A stretch of 34,999 bases of DNA from Steroidobacteraceae bacterium. Its GTDB lineage: Bacteria > Pseudomonadota > Gammaproteobacteria > Steroidobacterales > Steroidobacteraceae. The notes below the pieces were generated by a model. It was not told where the DNA came from. It worked only from the letters and a program-made list of their open reading frames with translations, and did no database searches. The stretch spans positions 1 through 34,999 of the forward strand of contig JAJTCR010000001.1 of the NCBI GenBank assembly GCA_021325695.1, in the 5' to 3' direction. The translations under genes and the position numbers were made by a program. Of the stretch, positions 22,063 through 29,401 are shown piece by piece; positions within the stretch are counted from its first letter, which is position 1, and each line of letters opens with the position of its first letter.

Positions 22063-23529
22063 ATGCACACCTTGACCGTTTCGGAAATGTCCGCGGGATT
22101 GCGCGCCCGCAAGTTCTCGAGCCTCGAACTCACGCTGCACCTGCTCGGCCGCATCGAGCGGCTCGGGCCCGGACTCAATGCATTCGTGACGGTGACGGCA
22201 GACCGCGCGCTCGCCGACGCGCGCGCCGCGGACGAGCGGAATGCGAAGGGAGACGGCGGTCCGCTGACGGGTGTGCCGGTCGCGCACAAGGACATCTTCT
22301 GCACTGACGGCATTCTCACCACCTGCGCGTCCAGGATGCTGTCGAATTTCGTCGCGCCCTATGACGCGACCGTCGTGCGGAAGTGGCGCGAGGCGGGCAC
22401 CGTGCTGCTCGGCAAGACCAACATGGACGAGTTCGCGATGGGCTCGTCGAACGAGACCTCGTTCTACGGGCCGGTGCGGAACCCGTGGGACCACGCACGG
22501 GTGCCCGGGGGCTCCTCGGGCGGCTCGGCCGCCGCCGTGGCCGCGCGTCTCGCGCCGATCGCGAGCGGGACCGACACCGGCGGCTCCATCCGGCAGCCGG
22601 CGGCGCTCACGAACCTCACCGGCCTCAAGCCGACGTATGGGCGCGTGTCGCGCTACGGCATGGTCGCGTTCGCCTCGAGCCTCGACCAGGCCGGTGTGCT
22701 CGCGCGCTCGGCCGAGGACGCGGCGCTGCTGCTCGAGGCGATGGCGGGGTTCGATCCAAACGACTCGACCAGCGTCGACACGCCGGTGCCGCGCTACACG
22801 GCCGAGCTCAAGCAGCCGCTGCAGGGGCTGCGCATCGGGCTGATCAAGGAGTTCTTCGGCGAAGGCCTCGACCCTGCCGTCGAGCGCTGCGTGCGCGGAG
22901 CGATCGCACTGCTGCAACGGGAAGGCGCCGTCGTCAAGGACGTGAGCCTGCCGAGCCTGCCGTTGTCGGTCCCGACCTATTACGTGGTTGCGCCCGCGGA
23001 GTGCTCATCGAACCTCTCGCGCTTCGACGGCGTGCGGTTCGGCCACCGCTGCGAACAGCCGAAGGACCTGCTCGACCTCTATCGGCGCTCGCGCGGCGAG
23101 GGGTTCGGCGACGAGGTCAAGCGCCGTATCATGACGGGCACGTACGTGCTCTCCGCCGGCTATTACGATGCGTACTACCTCAAGGCACAGAAGTGCCGGG
23201 CGCTGATCGCCGGCGATTTCGCGCGCGCATTCGGCGAGGTCGACGTCGTGCTGAGCCCGACGTCCCCGACCGCGGCCTTCAAGCTCGGTGCGAAGACCAG
23301 CGACCCGATCGCGATGTACCTGAACGACATCTACTCGATCGCGGCGAACCTCGCGGGTTTGCCCGGCATCTCGATCCCGTGCGGCTTCATCAACGACGCC
23401 GGCACGGAGCTGCCGGTCGGGATGCAACTCGTGGGCCCGCACTTCGGCGAGTCGCGGCTGCTGTCCGTCTCGCACCAGTACCAGCTGCGGACGGAATGGC
23501 ACAAGCGCGCGCCGAAGGGCTACGCGTGA
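22063..23529 (+). CDS. gatA: Aspartyl/glutamyl-tRNA amidotransferase subunit A
   Basis: GatA is the glutaminase subunit that releases ammonia from glutamine and channels it to GatB. The 488-residue amidase has the Ser-cisSer-Lys triad: Lys76 in VAHKDIF, Ser151 in PGGSSGGSAAAVA, and Ser175 in DTGGSIRQPA. Length and motifs match the family. The ATG is followed by MHTLTVSEMSAGL, the usual N-terminal helix. It lies 84 bp after gatC. A 159-bp gap with a heptamer-repeat element separates it from gatB. Confidence 0.97.
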   Translation: MHTLTVSEMSAGLRARKFSSLELTLHLLGRIERLGPGLNAFVTVTADRALADARAADERNAKGDGGPLTGVPVAHKDIFCTDGILTTCASRMLSNFVAPYDATVVRKWREAGTVLLGKTNMDEFAMGSSNETSFYGPVRNPWDHARVPGGSSGGSAAAVAARLAPIASGTDTGGSIRQPAALTNLTGLKPTYGRVSRYGMVAFASSLDQAGVLARSAEDAALLLEAMAGFDPNDSTSVDTPVPRYTAELKQPLQGLRIGLIKEFFGEGLDPAVERCVRGAIALLQREGAVVKDVSLPSLPLSVPTYYVVAPAECSSNLSRFDGVRFGHRCEQPKDLLDLYRRSRGEGFGDEVKRRIMTGTYVLSAGYYDAYYLKAQKCRALIAGDFARAFGEVDVVLSPTSPTAAFKLGAKTSDPIAMYLNDIYSIAANLAGLPGISIPCGFINDAGTELPVGMQLVGPHFGESRLLSVSHQYQLRTEWHKRAPKGYA

Positions 23530-23533
23530 CGGA

Positions 23534-23686
23534 AAGTGGTCAGTGGCTAGTGGCTAGCGGTTAGTAGGAGGTGCCCCGATGGACGTCAAGCTCGTCACTG
23601 CCATGAAGGCGCGCTCGCCTTGACCGCCTTACCGAAGCTCTCTGTCCGCGTGCTCCTGTTCACCAGCCACTAGCCACTAGCCACTT
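23534..23686. repeat. Heptamer-repeat inverted element between gatA and gatB
   Basis: The gatA-gatB gap is almost filled by a 153-bp element whose ends are 24-bp inverted arms (23534-23557 and 23663-23686) with about three mismatches. Both arms are tandem heptamers of AGTGGCT: about four units on the left, three on the right. Between them lie a strong AGGAGGTG (23566-23573) and a 14-codon open frame. The element begins 5 bp after the gatA stop and ends 2 bp before the gatB start. A 22-bp piece of the left end recurs inverted at 25146-25167. No target duplication is evident. Confidence 0.7.
23579..23623 (+). other. 14-codon mini-ORF with strong ribosome-binding site
   Basis: AGGAGGTG stands 5 bp before an ATG that opens MDVKLVTAMKARSP and then a TGA. 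The Shine-Dalgarno match is far better than that of most genes in this window. It lies inside the heptamer-repeat element. It could be a decayed gene remnant or a chance part of the repeat; I do not recognise the peptide, and no function is claimed. Confidence 0.3.
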
Positions 23687-23688
23687 CC

Positions 23689-25125
23689 ATGAACTGGGAA
23701 ACCGTCATCGGCCTCGAGATCCACGCGCAGCTCGCCACGCGCAGCAAGATTTTCTCGGGCTCCCCGACCGCGTTCGGCGCCGAGCCGAACACGCAGGCCA
23801 ACCTGGTCGACCTCGGGTACCCCGGCGTGCTGCCGGTGCTGAACGCCGAGGCGGTGCGCATGGCGATCCGCTTCGGCGTCGCGACGGGCGCGAAGGTCGC
23901 GCGGCGTTCGGTCTTCGCGCGGAAGAATTATTTCTACCCGGACCTCCCCAAGGGCTACCAGATCAGCCAGTACGAGCGTCCCGTCGTCGAGGACGGCTCG
24001 CTCGACATCGTGCTCGACGACGGCACGCGCAAGACCATCGGCATCACGCGCGCGCACCTCGAGGAGGACGCGGGCAAGTCGCTGCACGAGGATTTTCACG
24101 GGCTCTCCGGCATCGACCTGAACCGCGCCGGCACGCCGCTGCTCGAGATCGTGTCGGAGCCGGAACTGCGCTCGGCCAGGGAAGCCGTGGCGTACATGAA
24201 GAAGATCCACACGCTGGTCCGTTACCTCGACATCTGCGATGGCAACATGCAGGAGGGCTCGTTCCGCTGCGATGCAAACGTGTCCGTGCGCCCGGTCGGC
24301 CAGGCCGAGTTCGGCACGCGTGCCGAGATCAAGAACCTGAACTCGTTCCGTTTCGTCGAACGCGCGATCAACTACGAGATCGAGCGCCAGATCGAGTTGA
24401 TCGAGGGTGGCGGCACGGTCGTGCAGGAAACGCGCCTCTACGACCCGGACAAGGGCGAAACACGCCCGATGCGCTCGAAGGAAGAGGCGAACGACTACCG
24501 TTACTTCCCGGACCCCGACCTGCTGCCGCTCGCGATCGAAGAGGCGACCATCGACGAGGTGCGCCGCTCGATGCCAGAGTTGCCGGACGAGAAGGCCAGG
24601 CGATTCGTCCGCGAGCACGGCTTGTCCGACTATGACGCGGGCGTGCTCACGGCGAGCAAGGAACTCGCGCAGTACTACGAGACGGTCGTCGCGGAACTCG
24701 GCAGTCAGGCCAAGCTCGCGGCCAACTGGGTCATGGGCGACCTCGCCGGGGCGCTCAACCGGGACAACCTCGACGTCACGCAGAGTCGCGTGAGCGCCGG
24801 CTCGCTCGCGGGGCTGTTGACGCGGATCGTCGACGATACGATCTCGGGCAAGATCGCCAAGGAAGTCTTCGAGGCGATGTGGTCCGAAGGCCGCGACGCC
24901 GACGCAATCATCGAAGCGAAGGGGCTCAAGCAGATCACCGACACCTCGGCGATCGAGCGGGCGATCGAAGACGTCATGTCGAGGAACCCGGGGCAGCTTG
25001 CCGAGTACCGCTCAGGCAAGGACAAGCTCTTCGGTTTCTTCGTAGGGCAGGTGATGAAAGCCACGGGAGGCAAGGCGAACCCTGGCCAGTTGAATGAGCT
25101 GTTGAAGCGCAAGTTGTCGGGCTGA
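23689..25125 (+). CDS. gatB: Aspartyl/glutamyl-tRNA amidotransferase subunit B
   Basis: GatB phosphorylates and amidates the misacylated glutamyl or aspartyl group on tRNA. The 478-residue protein starts NWETVIGLEIHAQL, has the ARKNYFYPDLPKGYQISQYE core, the EDAGKS segment and the DFHGLSGIDLNRAGTPLLEI strand, and ends with a helical tail domain (about 330-478, YqeY-like) that grips the tRNA. The ATG directly follows the heptamer-repeat arm, so no Shine-Dalgarno sequence is visible. Apart from the spacer it forms one transcription unit with gatC and gatA. Confidence 0.97.
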   Translation: MNWETVIGLEIHAQLATRSKIFSGSPTAFGAEPNTQANLVDLGYPGVLPVLNAEAVRMAIRFGVATGAKVARRSVFARKNYFYPDLPKGYQISQYERPVVEDGSLDIVLDDGTRKTIGITRAHLEEDAGKSLHEDFHGLSGIDLNRAGTPLLEIVSEPELRSAREAVAYMKKIHTLVRYLDICDGNMQEGSFRCDANVSVRPVGQAEFGTRAEIKNLNSFRFVERAINYEIERQIELIEGGGTVVQETRLYDPDKGETRPMRSKEEANDYRYFPDPDLLPLAIEEATIDEVRRSMPELPDEKARRFVREHGLSDYDAGVLTASKELAQYYETVVAELGSQAKLAANWVMGDLAGALNRDNLDVTQSRVSAGSLAGLLTRIVDDTISGKIAKEVFEAMWSEGRDADAIIEAKGLKQITDTSAIERAIEDVMSRNPGQLAEYRSGKDKLFGFFVGQVMKATGGKANPGQLNELLKRKLSG

Positions 25126-25145
25126 TCCCCAAAACGCGCGCAGCG

Positions 25146-25167
25146 CCTCCTACCATCCGCTAGCCAC
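25146..25167 (-). repeat. Partial inverted copy of the heptamer element
   Basis: Read on the minus strand, these 22 bases (GTGGCTAGCGG, three variable bases, GTAGGAGG) match 23550-23571 at 20 of 22 positions. The copy sits in the 61-bp gap between gatB and the fumarase gene, in opposite orientation, so gatB is bracketed by the repeat. Confidence 0.6.
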
Positions 25168-25186
25168 CAGACACCCGGGTCTCGTC

Positions 25187-26719
25187 ATGGCCACCACGAT
25201 CAGGGAAGAAGACTTCATCCAGAGCGTCGCCGACGCGCTGCAGTTCATTTCGTACTACCACCCGATCGACTACATCGAGCACCTCGGTCGCGCCTACGAG
25301 CGCGAACAGAGCCCCGCCGCGAAGGACGCGATCGCGCAGATCCTGACGAATTCGCGCATGTGCGCCGAGGGCAGGCGCCCGATCTGCCAGGACACCGGCA
25401 TCGTCAACTTGTTCCTCAAGGTGGGGATGGGCGTGCGCTGGGACACGCAACGCAGCCTGGGCGACCTGGTCAACGAGGGCGTGCGGCGCGCGTACGGCCA
25501 TCCCGACAACACGTTGCGTGCCTCGGTCGTCGATGACCCGCTGTTCGCGCGGAAAAACACCGGGGACAATTCCCCGGCCGTGTTCCACGTCGAGCTGGTG
25601 CCGGGCGAGGAAGTCGAGGTGACGGTCGCCGCGAAGGGCGGCGGCTCGGAGAACAAGTCGAAGTTCGTGATGCTGAACCCGAGCGACTCGATCGTCGACT
25701 GGGTGCAGAAGACGGTGCCCACCATGGGTGCCGGCTGGTGCCCGCCCGGGATGCTCGGGCTCGGGGTCGGCGGCACGGCCGAGAAGGCCATGCTGCTCGC
25801 CAAGGAAGCGCTGATGGAGCCGATCGACATGCACGAACTGCTCGCGCGCGGCCCGCGCGACAAGGCCGAGGAACTTCGCATCGAGCTCTACGAGAAGGTC
25901 AACGCGCTCGGCATCGGTGCGCAGGGGCTCGGTGGCCTCACGACCGTGCTCGACGTGAAGCTCAGGCTGTACCCCACGCACGCGGCCTCGAAGCCGGTCG
26001 CCATGATTCCGAACTGCGCCGCCACGCGCCACGCGCACTTCGTGCTCGACGGCCGCGGTCCTGCCGTGCTCGAGCCGCCTTCGCTCGAGCACTGGCCCAA
26101 AGTCACCTGGAGCGCCGGCGGCACGTCGCGGCGCGTGAACCTCGACACGCTGACGCGCGAGGAAGTGCAGGGTTGGAAGCCGGGCGAGACGTTGCTGCTC
26201 AACGGGAGGATGCTCACGGGCCGCGACGCCGCGCACAAGCGGATCGCCGACCTGTTCGCGAGCGGCGAGGGCCTGCCGGAAGGCGTCGACTTCACGAATC
26301 GGGCCATCTATTACGTGGGCCCGGTCGACCCGGTGCGGGACGAGGTGGTCGGGCCCGCGGGCCCGACGACCGCGACGCGCATGGACAAGTTCACCGACAT
26401 GATGCTCGAGAAGACCGGCCTGATCGTGATGATCGGCAAGTCCGAGCGCGGGCCTGCCGCGATCGAGTCGATCCGCAGGCACAAGGCGGCGTACCTGATG
26501 GCCGTCGGCGGTGCGGCCTACCTCGTCTCGAAGGCGATCAAGTCCTCGCGCGTGGTTGCGTTCGGCGACCTCGGCATGGAGGCCATCTACGAGTTCGACG
26601 TCAAGGACATGCCGGTCACCGTTGCCGTCGACGCGCGGGGCACGTCCGTGCACGACACGGCGCCCGCGCAGTGGGCGGACAGGATCCGCACGCTCGACAT
26701 TCCCGTGCGCGTGGCCTAG
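25187..26719 (+). CDS. Class I fumarate hydratase, iron-sulfur type
   Basis: This enzyme interconverts fumarate and L-malate in the citric acid cycle using an oxygen-sensitive [4Fe-4S] cluster. The 510-residue single chain joins the alpha (about 1-290) and beta (about 310-510) fumarase domains. Cluster cysteines are expected at Cys67 (RPICQDTGI), Cys185 (GAGWCPPGMLGLGVGG) and Cys277 (IPNCAATRH); the C-terminal KSERGPAAIE and HDTAPAQW segments are typical of the beta domain. Either fumA or fumB would fit as a name, so none is given. It begins 61 bp after gatB, past a partial repeat; no strong Shine-Dalgarno is visible. L(+)-tartrate dehydratase shares the fold but is normally two chains. Confidence 0.94.
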   Translation: MATTIREEDFIQSVADALQFISYYHPIDYIEHLGRAYEREQSPAAKDAIAQILTNSRMCAEGRRPICQDTGIVNLFLKVGMGVRWDTQRSLGDLVNEGVRRAYGHPDNTLRASVVDDPLFARKNTGDNSPAVFHVELVPGEEVEVTVAAKGGGSENKSKFVMLNPSDSIVDWVQKTVPTMGAGWCPPGMLGLGVGGTAEKAMLLAKEALMEPIDMHELLARGPRDKAEELRIELYEKVNALGIGAQGLGGLTTVLDVKLRLYPTHAASKPVAMIPNCAATRHAHFVLDGRGPAVLEPPSLEHWPKVTWSAGGTSRRVNLDTLTREEVQGWKPGETLLLNGRMLTGRDAAHKRIADLFASGEGLPEGVDFTNRAIYYVGPVDPVRDEVVGPAGPTTATRMDKFTDMMLEKTGLIVMIGKSERGPAAIESIRRHKAAYLMAVGGAAYLVSKAIKSSRVVAFGDLGMEAIYEFDVKDMPVTVAVDARGTSVHDTAPAQWADRIRTLDIPVRVA

Positions 26720-26785
26720 GGCCCGTGGCACCCGGCGCTGCAGCGTCGCAACTCATGACCTCCGGTACGGACAGGCCATAGCCGC

Positions 26786-27703
26786 GTGGCGGAGGTCGAC
26801 ACGCTGCGACGGTTCGTGTTCGAGCGGTACCCGTTCCGGGGGCAGCTCGTGCACCTCGGCCCGGCTTGGGCCGCCATGATGGAGCACCACGACTATCCGC
26901 CGCAGGTGCGCGATACGCTCGGCGAAGCCGTGGCCGCGACCGCGCTGCTCGCCTCGACGCTCAAGTTCCAGGGCCTGCTGGCGTTGCAGCTCCGTGGCGA
27001 GGGTCCGATGCACCTGATGCTGGTCGAGTGCACCGAGGGCCTCGCCATGCGCGCGGTGGCGCGGTTCCGCGAGGTGCCGGACACGCGCGACCTGCGCGAG
27101 CTGTCCGGCTACGGCACGCTCACCGTCACGGTGGAAAACGAAGGCGCCAGCAACCGCTACCAGGGCATCGTGCCGCTCGCGGGCGGCTCGATGAGCGAAT
27201 GCCTGCGTGAGTATTTCGAGAGTTCCGAGCAGTTGCCGACGCGACTGTGGCTGCGCGCCGACGGGACCAGCGCGAGCGGGTTGTTGCTGCAGCGTCTTCC
27301 GGTCTCGGCGCGGCCGACCGGCGTCACGGAGTCCGGCCGGGGCGGCGTCGCGGAGGACGAGATCGAGGACGCGTGGCGCCGCGTGCAGCTCGTGGCGGAC
27401 ACGGTCACGGCCGACGAACTCGCGCAGCTGGACGACCGCGACCTGCTGCGGCGACTCTTCGCCGAGGACGACGTCCGGATGTTCCAGTCGGTGCCGACGT
27501 ATTTCCGCTGCCGATGCTCACGCGCCCGCGTCGGCAACATGCTGCGCGCGCTCGGTCGCGAAGAAGTCGATTCGGTGCTCGCGGAGTTCGGGCAGGTCGA
27601 GGTACGTTGCGAGTTCTGCAGCCGCGCGTATCGATTCGACGCCGTCGACGCGGCCGCGCTGTTCGTGCCCGGTGGCGACGCGCACGGTGGCGGCGTGCAC
27701 TGA
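26786..27703 (+). CDS. hslO: Redox-activated holdase chaperone Hsp33
   Basis: Hsp33 is a cytosolic chaperone that oxidation and unfolding turn on to protect proteins during oxidative stress. The 305-residue protein has the N-terminal substrate-binding domain, with GIVPLAGGSMSECLREYFESS around residue 130, and the C-terminal zinc-binding switch CRC (Cys242, Cys244) and CEFC (Cys275, Cys278). The start is a GTG at 26786; the family N-terminus DTLRRFVFE follows at once. It is 66 bp after the fumarase gene and converges with the CPBP protease gene 24 bp beyond its stop. Confidence 0.95.
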   Translation: MAEVDTLRRFVFERYPFRGQLVHLGPAWAAMMEHHDYPPQVRDTLGEAVAATALLASTLKFQGLLALQLRGEGPMHLMLVECTEGLAMRAVARFREVPDTRDLRELSGYGTLTVTVENEGASNRYQGIVPLAGGSMSECLREYFESSEQLPTRLWLRADGTSASGLLLQRLPVSARPTGVTESGRGGVAEDEIEDAWRRVQLVADTVTADELAQLDDRDLLRRLFAEDDVRMFQSVPTYFRCRCSRARVGNMLRALGREEVDSVLAEFGQVEVRCEFCSRAYRFDAVDAAALFVPGGDAHGGGVH

Positions 27704-27720
27704 CACCGGGCAAGCCGGTG
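27704..27720. terminator. Possible weak hairpin between convergent hslO and CPBP gene
   Basis: CACCGG and CCGGTG pair around a 5-nt loop (GCAAG) in the 24-bp gap between the two convergent stops. The position suits bidirectional termination, but there is no T tract on either strand, so a true intrinsic terminator is doubtful. Confidence 0.3.
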
Positions 27721-27727
27721 CGAGCCG

Positions 27728-28402
27728 TCAGGCGCCGAGTCCCGGATAGCGTCCGAGATAGATCAGCACGAACGCCACGGTGTTCGACACGCCGTGCGCG
27801 ATGATCGGCGCGAGCAGGTTGCGCCCGGTGGCGAGGAACAGCAGGCCGAGCAGCAGGCCGCTCAATCCCTCCTGGAGCCAGCCCGCGATCCCCTGCTCGG
27901 TGTGACCCCACCCGAACAACACGCTGGTCGAAACCAGCGAGGCGCCCCAGGCCAGGCGGCCGGAGCCGAGCAGGCGCGCGACGCGGTGCATCAGGAAGCC
28001 GCGGAAACACAGTTCTTCGCCGACGGCCGCCAGCGTCCACGACAACGCGAGGAACGCGAGCAGCAGCGGAACGTTTCCCCTGATGGCCGCGAACGAGGTG
28101 TAATCGGGTTCCGTCCCGAACCAGCCGCTGATCATCGGCGTCGTCACCGCGACCGCGAAACCCTCCATCAGGATGCCCGCGGCCAGGCCGATCATGATCG
28201 CGCGCCCCGGCCGTTCCGGCAGCGTGAACCCGATCGACCGCCACGGCTCGCGCCGCACCCGCAACGCCAACCACACGAGCGGCACGAGGAAGAGCGTTTG
28301 CGAGATCGGCAGGAGCCCCGCGGCATCGGCGGCCACGAGTGCGGCGAACGCCGCAATCTCGAGCACGAACCCGGCTTTCCGTGCGTCCATCGCCTCCGGC
28401 AT
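27728..28402 (-). CDS. CPBP-family intramembrane metalloprotease
   Basis: The protein belongs to the CAAX-protease/bacteriocin-processing family of membrane-embedded glutamic metalloproteases. From the chosen start it has 224 residues, mostly hydrophobic, with six or more membrane segments. The three family motifs are present: GEELCFRG (Glu129, Glu130, Arg134), LFGWGH (His167) and IAHGVSN (His203, Asn207). The start is uncertain: the ATG at 28402 lies 28 bp after the stop of the upstream gene, while ATGs at 28459 and 28489 would overlap that gene and add a basic tail. The substrate is unknown; it shares a transcription unit with the membrane YheO-like protein. Confidence 0.85.
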   Translation of the reverse strand: MPEAMDARKAGFVLEIAAFAALVAADAAGLLPISQTLFLVPLVWLALRVRREPWRSIGFTLPERPGRAIMIGLAAGILMEGFAVAVTTPMISGWFGTEPDYTSFAAIRGNVPLLLAFLALSWTLAAVGEELCFRGFLMHRVARLLGSGRLAWGASLVSTSVLFGWGHTEQGIAGWLQEGLSGLLLGLLFLATGRNLLAPIIAHGVSNTVAFVLIYLGRYPGLGA

Positions 28403-28430
28403 CACGCGGGCCGCGCGGTCTTCCCGTGGA

Positions 28431-29303
28431 TCACGACGATGTTGCGGCCGCCGGTTCATGGCGTTCCCGCCAATGCCGCTTGCCCGCAAGCGCCCGTTCG
28501 TACTCGGGGCGGCTCAGGATGTTTTCATCGAGCTGCATGTCGGTCGCGCAGTAGCTGCGAAAAAACTCCTCGGCGGCTGCGGGTGACGCGAGCACGTGGT
28601 CGCGGATGTAGTTGACATCGATGTTCATGCAGATGGCACCGACGATGCCGTGCGGTTCGCGCAGGATCGGGACGGTGGTGCACTTGAAGCGCCGCGCCCC
28701 GATCTCGAGCCCGTAGTTCAGTTTGTCCTGGTTCAGCGCACGCCGCCGCTTGAGGTCGATGACCAGCTTCGTCGTGCTCATGCCCTCGACCCGGCCCGTT
28801 ACTTCACCGCCCTGGATGCAGGTGATCGAGCGCGACGGATTGACCAGGTCGTGCAGCAGGATCTCGATGCCCATGCCGCGGAACGTCGCGCCGAACAAGC
28901 GCACGATGCGTCGGTAGTTCTCGAGGTATTCGCTGCTGTCGGCCAGCACCTGCTGGCCCTGGTACCGCGTGTACAGCTTTTCGTATGCCGCGAGCGCCTC
29001 CGGCGACAACTGGTACCGCACGCCGTTCTGTTCGCCGATCACGATCATCTGGCTCGCCGCGGTGGCGTCGGCGTGCCGCAGCAGGTGCCGGACGCCGCGC
29101 GTGAATTGCTCCAGCGAGAACTGCGGGAAGCCGTCGGCGTCGTTCGCGAACGGGTAGAAGTCGTACTGCTCGAGGTTGCGGCCGTGCAACTGGCGTCGCA
29201 CCCGCCACCGGCCGACGAGATAGCCGACCGCGAACAGGACCAGCGATACGAGCAGGTTGATCCCGATGTCTCGAGCCAGCGAGGCGAAAGTCGATTCGGC
29301 CAT
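28431..29303 (-). CDS. Membrane-anchored YheO/PAS-like sensor protein
   Basis: The 290-residue protein has one N-terminal membrane helix (about 13-33, followed by the basic RWRVRR), a helical region of about 100 residues (about 60-140), then a YheO-type PAS domain (about 141-235). The PAS part includes EILLHDLVNPSRSITCI, GEVTGRVEGMSTTKL and the strand HGIVGAICMNIDVNYI. In E. coli YheO and relatives this domain is followed by a helix-turn-helix DNA-binding domain; here only about 55 residues follow and I see no such motif. The basic cluster suggests that the domains face the cytosol. Ligand and partner are unknown. It is divergent from the methionine-cycle regulator and is followed by a CPBP protease gene. 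Confidence 0.75.
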   Translation of the reverse strand: MAESTFASLARDIGINLLVSLVLFAVGYLVGRWRVRRQLHGRNLEQYDFYPFANDADGFPQFSLEQFTRGVRHLLRHADATAASQMIVIGEQNGVRYQLSPEALAAYEKLYTRYQGQQVLADSSEYLENYRRIVRLFGATFRGMGIEILLHDLVNPSRSITCIQGGEVTGRVEGMSTTKLVIDLKRRRALNQDKLNYGLEIGARRFKCTTVPILREPHGIVGAICMNIDVNYIRDHVLASPAAAEEFFRSYCATDMQLDENILSRPEYERALAGKRHWRERHEPAAATSS

Positions 29304-29365
29304 GCCCACCCCCGACGGTCCAGATCGTGCAAATCCTAGCCTCATTCCGGTCAGTGCCCTCGGGC

Positions 29366-29393
29366 TGGACAAGTATAAAAATATCTTTATATT
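29366..29393 (+). promoter_or_regulatory. Putative promoter of the arsR-metF-metH operon
   Basis: TGGACA (29366-29371) and TATATT (29388-29393) are separated by 16 bp and each differ from the sigma70 consensus at one base. Transcription would start near 29400, almost at the ATG at 29402, so the leader would be nearly absent. The palindromic operator covers the spacer and part of the -10 box. Confidence 0.6.
29374..29391. promoter_or_regulatory. 18-bp palindromic operator, SahR-like
   Basis: TATAAAAATATCTTTATA is an 18-bp inverted repeat with a single mismatched pair (29380 with 29385) in an otherwise GC-rich region. It overlaps the promoter of the ArsR-family gene just downstream, so autorepression is the simple reading. 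AT-rich palindromes of this kind precede methionine-cycle genes controlled by SahR, an S-adenosylhomocysteine-responsive ArsR regulator in Proteobacteria; the match to that motif is from memory and not tested. Confidence 0.7.
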
Positions 29394-29401
29394 CGGAACC
29401 G

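Noticed and set aside
27728..29303. CPBP protease plus membrane PAS protein as a bacteriocin-processing or immunity cassette
   Set aside because: No small leader peptide, transporter or toxin-like gene lies nearby; CPBP proteases are widespread with varied roles.
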